A program made the position numbers and the translations under genes. Below are positions 45,572 through 55,500 of a stretch of 64,000 bases of DNA, one piece after another; the stretch's first letter is position 1, and every line of letters starts with the position of its first letter. The notes under the pieces were generated by a model, which saw only the letters and a program-made list of their open reading frames with translations, had not been told where the DNA came from and did not search any database. The DNA is from Antedon mediterranea (taxonomy: Eukaryota; Echinodermata; Crinoidea; Comatulida; Antedonidae). Location: the NCBI RefSeq assembly GCF_964355755.1, contig NC_092671.1, forward strand, positions 38,643,304-38,707,303, read 5' to 3'.

Positions 45572-45577
45572 TTTATT
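45572..45577 (-). terminator. Candidate poly(A) signal of PSMD3
   Basis: AATAAA on the minus strand about 240 bases after the PSMD3 stop. If it is used, the family-1 MITE at 45,628 lies wholly in the 3' UTR. Confidence 0.5.
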
Positions 45578-45627
45578 TTATGTTATTATTATTATTAAAC
45601 TAGTAATTTCACTATATGAATTGATAG

Positions 45628-45796
45628 TATAAAGCTCTGTCTACTCTATCAAACTAGTTTGATAAAAAAAAGTGTGATGTGCCCAAATATGGTAGTGATA
45701 TGCCCAAATATGGTAGTGATATGACATCATCATATCCATATATGGGCACATCACATTTTTTTTGTCATATAAAGTTTGATAGTGTAGACAGAGCTT
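45628..45796. mobile_element. Family-1 MITE in the PSMD3 3' UTR
   Basis: A full copy with two GTAGTGATATG modules. Its edge is 19 bases from the PSMD3 stop codon. Confidence 0.92.
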
Positions 45797-45815
45797 GACG
45801 TTTGGTGCAATATTT

Positions 45816-48800
45816 TCATGGAAAGTCTTCATCATCTTCTGCCATTTCTTTGGCCAGTTCCAAGTCTTGTTGTTCACGCTCCTTTCTTTCCTGTCAGGGA
45901 AAGATAAATAATTTTGTTTGTAGTTGTAATTTAATAATACAAAAATTTATTTTTGTATTTTCACATGATAAAGTGAAACAATAATTTATGTTACATAATT
46001 AATTCTAATGTTAAAAGTAATTAAAAAACATATGTTAATTTAAATGATTGCTTTCATCTATTTTAAAAAAAACGAATAATACTACACTACTTACCTCAGC
46101 AGATTCCAAATCCTTGTTGTAAGATTTTGGTGGGAACCGCATTGCCTATGAAGAAACATTATGGAGATTATTTCCAACTAAAAATTACACCCCTAATCAG
46201 TGACACTTTGTTGGATCCGTAAGGTGTACCCTTAATAGGTGTTTTACTGTACATTTTTAATATTCATTTAAAAGGTTAGATGATGTATTTTACAATTTAT
46301 TCAATTAAATATTAAATTTCTACCGGACAGTAACACATGCTCTAACGGCGCACTAAACCAATTTGCATGGATGTCCTAGTCAGCAGACACGCATATCAAA
46401 TACAGAAATGGATTGGTAAAACAAATTTGTATAATGCTCACTTCAACATCATTAATATATAACATTATACGAATGTTCAATAGTACTACTATTGCATGCC
46501 ATGTGACCCACAATCGTCCAATCCAACGACAGGAATTTATTTTTGTGTTATATAAAACATATGAGCGTTCAATAGTGCGTACTATTGCATGCCATGTGAC
46601 CTACAATCGTCCAATCAAATGACAGGAATTTATTTAGATGTTATAAAGAAAATATTTGACCGTTCAATAGTGCATACTATTGCCACCATTTGACCCACAA
46701 TCGTCCAATCAAACGACAGGAATTTATTTAGGTGTTATATAATTCTACATATGTTACCTTGATAGATTGATTATGAATGTCTAAACAGAATGTGATACGT
46801 TGATGGAAGGCTGCTGTAGGCTCCCTGGTAGAGTAGACATCAACCTTTTCCTTGGACTTTACATAGCCTTTCTCATGGTCTATACTTGCTTCTATAACAC
46901 CATCTCGGATAGCCTGAAAATAAATAAAGTCAAAGCCACTTAATTATTAATAATCATTTTAAGATGCAACAGAATCAGTGATTGATAGGTCTAAAACTAA
47001 AGCACTGTCTACACTATAAAACTAGTTTGACAACAAAAGTGTCATGTGCCCATATATGGACATGATGTCATATTACTACCATATTTGGGCATATTACTAC
47101 CATATTTGGGCATATCACACTTTTTTTTGGTCAAAATAGTTTGATGGTGCAGACAGAGCTTATACGGTTTTGCCAAGTGCCTGCAACACCTTTTTGACAT
47201 TGGATTGCATTGTATATTACATTACAATAAAATTCTGATAGTATGATCAACTTAAAAACAATTCCAAATAAATACTCAACATGGTTGTCATGGATCTATA
47301 GAGGGTCTAATCATCAAAATGTTGATGAATATTATAAAAATGTGATGTGCCCAAATATGGTAGTGATATGACATCATCATGTCCATATATTGGCACATCA
47401 CATTTTTTTTTGTCACATAAAGTTTGATAGTATAGACAGAGCTTAAATGTGACCAATCACTATTAGCATCAAGAACTGAATGATTACCTTAGCGACAATA
47501 AACTCGGCATCTTCTGGACTGTCCAATTCCAACTTCTTTGCCACGTCTACTAACGATATACGTGAATACGATAAGCTGATCATACGCACTCCCGTCTTGA
47601 TCACATTGTGATGTAACCGGATGATCAACGTGTACGTTCCCTCCGATTGGAATTTACTACTGAACGTCTCTAGTGTCTGGTTGAACAGAGACAGGTTACC
47701 CGTCCTAACAGCTTTTACAAAATAAACATACAAATTAATTTTCAGAATTTATAGTATAAAAATATATATTTACATAGTTCATTCTTATATAGCGCATATA
47801 AGCAAGCTCTCAATGCGTTGCACATTATTACCCCAGTCATTTTATGGATCAAACACTGGAAACGTACTCCCATAATAATGCAGCTAGCAATCAGCGCAAA
47901 CCGGGTACCCATTTCATACACCTGGGTGTAAGTGAAGTGTCTTGCCTAAGGATACAAGCAATGCGGCGAGAGTTGGATACAAACCACGATCTCAAGATCA
48001 ATAATCAAAGAGGTTTGCATTACGTCACACGCCATACAAATACAAGCTAAATGAGTTGAACAAAATCAATGGCATGTATATACTCAGGTGTGTTACATTA
48101 GCCAGCCTAGAAGCAAAAATGTGTCCTTACCTTGAGTTAATTGGAGGTAGGGAAAGAGTGCTTTTCTGTATGGTTTCTGTCTAAACAATGCTCTATCGGG
48201 TAATTCCCCAATAAGTAACTGCACCGTGATGGCTAATTTATGTACCTGAAGAAAATATAAACAATTATTAATATAAATAGATTTAACCTGAAGGAGGACT
48301 AGCTTGGCTAGAAAGGCAGCAATACCATTACGAAACTATTAAAGTCATCACACTGAATCTTCGAGGTGGAAGTACAAAATAGGAGGCGCTGTTGTTTTTC
48401 AAAAGCAATAGTATAAAAAAATATCTTCCAAACGCGAAAAGTTTTTTTTCTCGTACACAAAAAAAAAGTACTATTGAACAACCGTTCAATGGTGCATACT
48501 ATTGCATGCCATGCATTACACATTGTATTCATTAGTATATATATATAAAACAGGTAAAGTGACTATAATACATACTGCTTGTTTGAATCCTACTGCAGAG
48601 TGCTGTGGCGCTTTTCTTACAGCTTGTAGTAGATTTTTATTTGATTCTGAATACTCCAATTGTATAGCTTTTATTCTTCCTAAAAAAACACAAAAATATT
48701 GCAATGAATATAAATCAAAAAACAAACAAATTAAATGAGGCTGGACAATAATTCTCAGAAAAGTATGTATTGAATAAAGCAATTTTCTCCATATATAAAC

Positions 48801-51681
48801 ATGTGTAGTGTAGTTAAAGTAGAATAGAAGACAATAAATTAAAATGTATTCTTTTTTTTAAATACCCATTTTTAATGATTAATTTTTTAAACCAAATTAA
48901 TACTGTACTGTCCAGCCAAGTAATATCCTAATATCCAGCAATTTATGGTACAAATGTTTTATCCACCGAAAAATCTAGCCATAATGTAATAAAACCATAG
49001 CACAAATCACTTTATTCATAATAATGCAATAAATCTAAAAATAACATCGTTGCCTAATATGTTCTAGGATTTTTTTTTAAAACTTTCATATCTAAGCCCT
49101 CACTCTGTAGAGAATAGGCTATTGTCAGTTCATCCAGGTAAGCTAGGCACAAAATAGACAAGTATTATTTAGTAACAGAAAAATAAACATGATGGTCAAT
49201 GAAACTACATCACAGCATGGCAATCTTTGCACACTTAGATTATTACTTAAGCAAGCACCCTGTACATACAGCAGTTTTAATTGCGCATTTACTAACCCAT
49301 GTAGTAGAGAAATCTAGCCCATTCATTGTTGGAGGCAGACTCCGGAAAAGATGACTTGGCCACGAGTTTATCAGCTTGATCATACAGGTTATGCAAGAGG
49401 TAGTTCCTCAGTAGAAGGTTTAGAATTGTAGCTTGACCTTCGTCGTTGTGTCGTAAGGTTGCTGTGCGTAATTTGGCATGCAAAAAACTAGAAAACAGAA
49501 TTCATAAATCTGTCTACACTATCAAACTAGTTTGACAAAAAAGTTTGATGTGCCCAGATATGGTAGTGATATGACATCATGTCCATATATGGGCACATCA
49601 CATTTTTTTACCCCATAAAGTTTAATAGTGTAGACAGGGCTTTAAATTAGTTGATTTCATTTACATAAAGGGATGTAAATTCTACAAATTATGTTGTCAC
49701 ATAAACGTTTGTCTACTAAAGCTTGGTTCCCACTAGGATGCAAAGTGATTTGACCAATCAAAAGCGATATATTATTCGTGTGATTGGTCAACTCACTTGT
49801 GTTGCGTCCCTAGTGGGAACCAAGCTTCAAAATAGGTTTCATCATTTACCTTCTAATACTGACTTCCTGGCCAGTAAGTTCATAAGCTCTACCATGAAAA
49901 TAGTAAGCTTTTGCCGATAACTGATCTAAAGTTCTACGATTAAAGGTATCTAGTTTTAACATCATCTGGTCCGAGCACTTAACAGCCTAAACGACAAACA
50001 AATATTATTGTCAAAATATCTATGACTGTTTTCTCTTTCAAATGAGTGTGGCTGAGCGGTTAAGACAGTGGAACCGTAATCTAGCCATAACATCGGTAAG
50101 AATTCAAGGCTCAGTCGCTCCATTGTTCTGGTGGTAGAACAAGTCTTCTTGGATAAGGACTATAAACCGTACAGTAGGTCCAGTGTACATATCTACTATA
50201 TCACTTTAAAGAACCTAGTACATCTTTTGTGGGGTTACCCTGGTGTACTAGTACATCACAGCCACGGATCATAACTGGGCCTTGACTGAAGAGGTCGCCT
50301 AGTATAAATAAAATACAATTAAGTGAAATACATCAAAACATTTAAAAAAAGGTAAACAATCTTACGTCAGTATTCCTTTTGGTATCAAGAAGGTGGATAA
50401 GGACTAACAGGTGTATATAAACATCAATCTCTGGCGTTGCAGGCCCATTCGCAGTTTTTGCCGAGCGTAGTTTGAATACTGAGCTTGTGTCTGGTTCCAT
50501 TGGCTAAGAAAACAAACAACAAAACATTAAGTAGATATTTTCATGAAAATGATATCCTTAGAAAAGGAATGAGGTAAACATAACCAGGACTTGGAATTAG
50601 CTTGGATTTTTCATAACTTCTAGTTGAAAATTATAATCTTTTTTTAATTGCTAGTTGAATTGCACATTTTGTTAGTTAGATTTTGTTGGCTAGTTTTCTA
50701 GCTCTGACAATACATAAACAATGGACAGAATACATACACCAATACATGCAGATAGTGTAGATTGCCACTGGTATAGGTGATGTTTAAAATATAAGAATTT
50801 AACTCATAATAATTTCTTTCATTTTAGTGGAAATCATTGTGGTCATTTAAAAAAAATTCTTATCATATTGACGCACCTCATCTAAATATTCTAGTAACAA
50901 ATCTTTTGTGGGGGAAACAGCTGGGAAAAAGGCGACGATAAACTTGCGTAGAACACGGTGATTTAGTTTTCTTCGCGTTGAGGTCAAAGCTCGTAAAACA
51001 CGAGTAAGATAGTTTTTCTCTTTTGTTGAAACAGCCTTTTCAATTTGCTTAACATGTTCTTTGAAATCTGTAAAAAAAAAATTCATTCAAATGTATATAT
51101 TTCATTTCCTTTTTCAAATTTAAATTTTAAAATTTATTCTTAATGACAAACAACTTTATAAATTAGATGGAAATGAGTACGTAGGGCCTAGCTAGAGTAG
51201 TAGGAAGGGGACTAATCCACATCTTTATGTAATTATTATCATACTGTTTGATGCTGTTTCTAGGGAGAGGGTGTGAAAATTAAAACAATAGAATAGTATA
51301 GTATAATAGTAATACAGCCAACAAAAAGTCATAAGGTAAAAAAAAAAGGATAACTTTCTTCTTAACTCGGATCTTTTCAACAGTACACAGCAGTACAATC
51401 TAGGCCTAGCTAGGGTGCTAGGCGTGGTTACTTTACTTTTGCCGTAAATATTTTGATGTATATAAATGTACGTTTATATGATAATATGAAATAGATTTCT
51501 AATACTGCAGTGTACCTTCTAAAGTTACAGCATCTTTCTCAAGTGCCTGTTTCTGCTTCTTTTCTTTCTCTGATTCTTCACTGTCTTTCTTCGGGTCGTC
51601 GGGAACAACATCGCCGTTTGATGTGTCCATCATCTCCTCTTCTTTTACAATTTTAGACGCCATATCTTCAGTAAAAGTCAT
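45816..51681 (-). CDS. PSMD3: 26S proteasome non-ATPase regulatory subunit 3 (Rpn3)
   Basis: Eleven minus-strand exons: 51,516-51,681, 50,877-51,067, 50,366-50,503, 49,850-49,986, 49,297-49,487, 48,576-48,679, 48,131-48,245, 47,488-47,711, 46,758-46,913, 46,095-46,145 and 45,816-45,890. They sum to 1,548 bases, 515 residues (human 534). The start used is the upstream ATG; a second in-frame ATG at 51,661-51,663 (MASKIV) is an alternative. An acidic, lysine-rich N-terminus leads to helical repeats ([13 protein letters not shown]). The middle carries [20 protein letters not shown]. The C-terminal PCI domain includes [20 protein letters not shown] and [13 protein letters not shown], and the acidic tail ends [10 protein letters not shown]. 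Rpn3 is a lid scaffold subunit next to Sem1 and Rpn7. Every junction has GT/AG. Confidence 0.97.
46460..46745. repeat. 92-95 bp tandem repeat, three copies, palindromic core
   Basis: GTTCAATAG recurs at 46,475, 46,567 and 46,663. Each unit has CAATAGTGCATACTATTG, a stem with a short loop, then CACAATCGTCCAATCAAACG and ACAGGAATTTATTTA. It lies in a PSMD3 intron. A fragment of the same unit is at 48,484. Confidence 0.9.
46998..47163. mobile_element. Family-1 MITE copy in PSMD3 intron
   Basis: AAAGCACTGTCTACACTATA at the left, GATGGTGCAGACAGAGCTTA at the right; two internal CCATATTTGGGCATAT modules. Confidence 0.87.
47335..47445. mobile_element. Family-1 MITE, left end lost, in PSMD3 intron
   Basis: Begins inside the core at AAATGTGATGTGCCCAAATA and ends AGTATAGACAGAGCTTA. 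Confidence 0.82.
48479..48530. repeat. Single unit fragment of the 92-95 bp repeat
   Basis: CCGTTCAATGGTGCATACTA then TTGCATGCCATG matches the units at 46,475. It sits 46 bases past the PSMD3 exon 6 donor. Confidence 0.75.
49507..49643. mobile_element. Family-1 MITE copy in PSMD3 intron
   Basis: ATCTGTCTACACTATCAAAC at the left and TTAATAGTGTAGACAGGGC at the right, 19 bases upstream of PSMD3 exon 5's acceptor edge. Confidence 0.87.
49716..49828. mobile_element. Family-6 hairpin MITE, 113 bp
   Basis: AAAGCTTGGTTCCCACTAGG at the left and CCTAGTGGGAACCAAGCTT at the right. TTTGACCAATCA and TGATTGGTCAA continue the pairing inwards, so almost the whole element folds on itself. It lies in a PSMD3 intron. 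Confidence 0.93.
50045..50315 (+). mobile_element. tRNA-derived SINE copy 2
   Basis: Box A GTGTGGCTGAGCGGTTAAG, then a decayed box B (AATTCAAGGCTC) and the same body words as the 28,369 copy (AAAGAACCTAGTACATC, ACATCACAGCCAC). Ends TATAAATAAAATA. Antisense in a PSMD3 intron. Confidence 0.88.
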
Positions 51682-52593
51682 GAAATATATTGTTGTTAAT
51701 GATTTTGAGAAGCAAAAAAATAATTCTCTTTACAAATTAGCCTCAGTGTAATTTAATCAACTAAAATTTACTGATTGAAAATCACCGGTAGTACGGTGAC
51801 TGTGCGCAACATGCACATGAATTTACAAAATGGAAGGGTAAAAAATAGACATGCGCAGTGACATTGATACCTTTGCCCTTCATGACCTTTTTGTGACGCA
51901 TCATTGCGCAACAAAACATCAACAAAAGTAAACAGCAAGAGGGGAGGTACTGGATGGTGTCACTCAATCTCCATTAAATTCTAAGATTCGGAAGAAGAGG
52001 CCTTTTAATTAAGTATTACAGAACATTGTTGTTTTTTATTATTACTGTAGTAATGTTGACATCTCTGAAGTGAAAGTGAAACTGCAGTTCAGTGAGTGAG
52101 TGTCACTGTTGTAACTGGAAAACCAGCATCATCATTCATCTTCATATATTAATATTATTCATAACATTCAATCATTTTGCATGGTGGATAGGCTAGTACA
52201 GTAACTAGTAGTAGTAGTAGTAGTAGTAACTAGTAGAGGTGATTGCTATTGGATGAATGAAAGAAAGGATGCATGTTTTAATGTTTTTATATTTTAAATG
52301 TATTACATTTTTGTAAACCGGTTTCAGTTGAGCTGCATTATTTTTTAACATAAATGATATACCAGAATACTAAAATAATAATTATGAATTATACATACAC
52401 TGTACCAGCATTTTATTATTGATTATTACAAATTTGCAAATGAAAGGCCACATAGAGATCCATCTGTTTAACAACATGATTTTGTACATAAATTATAATA
52501 AAGTTGAAAAATTATGCAAAAGAATATATACATTTTTTTAAATATTGTGTTTTTTTTACTTTGACAAATTGTTTTTTTTTTTAAAGCATAATA
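51682..52593. promoter_or_regulatory. Divergent promoter region of PSMD3 (-) and AGMO (+)
   Basis: The two ATGs are 912 bases apart, head to head. The interval holds CATGCGCAGTGAC (NRF1-like half-site) near 51,850 and ATTGCGCAAC, a C/EBP-like palindrome, near 51,903 next to TGACGCATCA. An acceptor-like TTTTTTTTTAAAG ends 7 bases before the AGMO ATG, so AGMO probably has an upstream non-coding exon here. An AGT trinucleotide repeat is at about 52,208-52,230. Confidence 0.5.
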
Positions 52594-55500
52594 ATGAAGG
52601 AAGTTTTCCAGGTTGACCCAGTGACTCAGTTGCGGAGATTTGCTTATCTAATATCTCCGAATGAGTCATCTTTTGAAACAGCTGAAGAGGTTCCTGACTA
52701 TCTAGTAGAGGTACTACTTGTTGTCACTATATGTGATTCCAAAAATCTCACAAATTGCAATTATTATGAACTTAACATCATTTTATTTGGTTTTTTAAAG
52801 TTTTAAAATATCATATCATAATATAATATAGTGCACTTTCTATTCTAAGGCCCCATAACAAAATTATTATTATCACCCTATCACCAGCTCAAAACTGATG
52901 AGGGAGGGAGGTGTTTGCTGGTAAGCCTCGGCAATTTAAAACAATAGAAATAGACTTAGTAGTAGTAGCCCCTTTACAAAAACTTTTCTTTTGTCCTGTA
53001 CTTTATCCTTTATGATGATTCTCTCTATTTTGTTGTTATTGTATATTTAAATTTGTTGACCTCTAGGCAGTGCCCTACTTTGTCATTACAATTTTGTTGG
53101 AGGCGATTATTATTGGAATTCGAGACAAAAAATGGCTCCGTATAAACGACGCAATCAGCTCAACTTCAGCAGGACTTCTCATGACAATGATTAAGTAATT
53201 AGTTGTTTATTTTTTTACTTAATAATAATTATGAAAATCTTATGTCATATTTTTTTCTTCTATTTACTTACCTCTGTAGAGGGCCTCTTCTGAAACTGAG
53301 AGCGATGATGATATTTTAAATATATTTAATCAATTATCAATCAATCAATTATTAATAGAGAACTTAATACTATCAAGTAATGAAAAAAGAACTTTTTTAA
53401 ATTTATTTATTTTATTCAATTATCAGGCACAAACAACAACATTTAATACATGACATGCAGAACCCTGGGGATTGCCATGAGTGCTAAGCACTATCTCTCA
53501 CTAGCTCCATACTGCACTTCAAACATATACAAGTAAAACAATAAATATACATAAGATATAACAAATTGAAAAATTGTGTAGTGTCAAAGTTGAAAAATCA
53601 TTAACAAATATATATATGTGTACTAATACTTAAATGACATTTTATTTTGTATGTTTTAGGGGTCTTTTCAGAGGGTTAGAAGTGTTTGCTTACAGTTGGG
53701 TTTATGAGAATTGCCGGATTGTAGAACTACCTTGGAACAGCGCTTGGACCTGGTTTCTTTGTATGGTAACGTTTGATTGTGGCTATTACTGGTTTCATCG
53801 TGCTGCTCATGGTAAGTCGCATTTTTGGATTGTGCAATCTATCATCTCTCTTTGTTGGAGAGACACGCCCTTGTTGGAGAAACACACCCTTGTTGGAGAG
53901 ACATGCCCTTGTTGGAGAGACACGCCTTTTTGGTGATAGTTGTCATTGACAGCTCTTGTCTCTCCTCAGTGCTCTCTTTTTATGTTTCACTGAAAGGAAC
54001 AAATAAAAAAATTTATAGAAATATTTTTTTGCCTGACTTTCCTAACCATGGAGGTATATAATATACATCCGTGGTCCTAATCAATAACTCTTTCAGGTAG
54101 ATAATATGTTGTCCATGTAAGAAATAGTTTATAATATCTGCTGAAATCATTTAATGACAATCAATTACAACTTGTATTTGTTTTCTGATAGAGGTAAATA
54201 TCTTATGGTCAGCTCATCAAGTGCACCATAGCTCAGAAGAGTACAACCTATCTACCGCCCTCAGGCAGTCCATATATCAACACTATACGTCATGGGTAAG
54301 ATTGGATGTTTTTGTACTTCTCAACTCTTTTGCTTTCTTGAATTTATGTCAACACTATCAAACATTATGTGACAAAAAAAATGTGATGTGCCCATATATG
54401 GACATGATGATGTCATATCACTACCATATTTTGGCATATCACTACCATATTTGGGCACATCACACTTTTTGTAGTTTGATAGAGACAGAGCTTTACACAG
54501 TCAAGTTCACTTTTAATTGACTTATATGCCTAAATTAAATTGAATGCAGCATTGAATCCTGTAAATCAGAATAATTACCTTATTAAAGAAATTTTCCTTT
54601 GCTTTTTCGATAATTTACCTTTTAAGTACGATATGGAAATTGTTATTTCCAGGTTTTCTACCTCCCCATGGCACTTGCGATTCCTTTACCTGTTATGCTT
54701 GTACACGGCCAGTTCAATCTACTTTACCAATTCTGGATTCACACTGAGGTATGTTTTCTTCATTAATGTCTTTTTTACCTTAGGCCATGTAAAGTATCAT
54801 TAACTTCGAGACCCAACAGTGTCTCCACTAACCAAAACAAATGTTAATACAGTAGGTTCGAGTGTCAAAAAGCCAATGAAATATACCAAAATGAATAATG
54901 AAATTGAACAATATCAACTTTGATTGGTGTACACTGACTGGATGGAGTAACAGTTGCAAATCAACATGAAAACTTACATTTTTTAAAATTTTTTTATTTT
55001 TTGTGCTTTATTTATTTTAATTTCATTTTTATTGTTACATGTTTATGTCTCGTCATATTGTATTTTTGTGGGGCTCCCCTTTGTTGAAAATAAAAAATAA
55101 TAAATAAAAACACAGAAAACAAAAAAGTATATTTTGATTATTACTAAAATAACCATAAATGGAATATAATTATTTTGATTCTTTTTTGTGATTTGTAGAT
55201 AGTGACATCTCTTGGACCTCTTGAGTACATTCTTAACACACCAAGTCATCACAGAGTACATCATGGTAAGTTAAGTCAAGTTTAAATGTTTATTCTTAAA
55301 CATATTGCTGATACAACAGCATATTTTAATCTATAAATTCTTCATCTTGTGTTTTTTTCCTTTCCCCTCTGGTTATACACGTTAATAGTGTTGTCTCTTG
55401 AATAGAGCATATTTTGTTCTCAATCATTTCACAGAAAAGTTTTCCCTTAATAAAGTGGAGTTGTGGCTTGGTGGTTATGATAGTTGGCTACCAATCCAAG

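Noticed and set aside
54221-54520. Plus-strand ORF running out of AGMO exon 4
   Set aside because: Past the donor at 54,295 it reads into the intron and a family-1 MITE. The true protein splices to 54,653.
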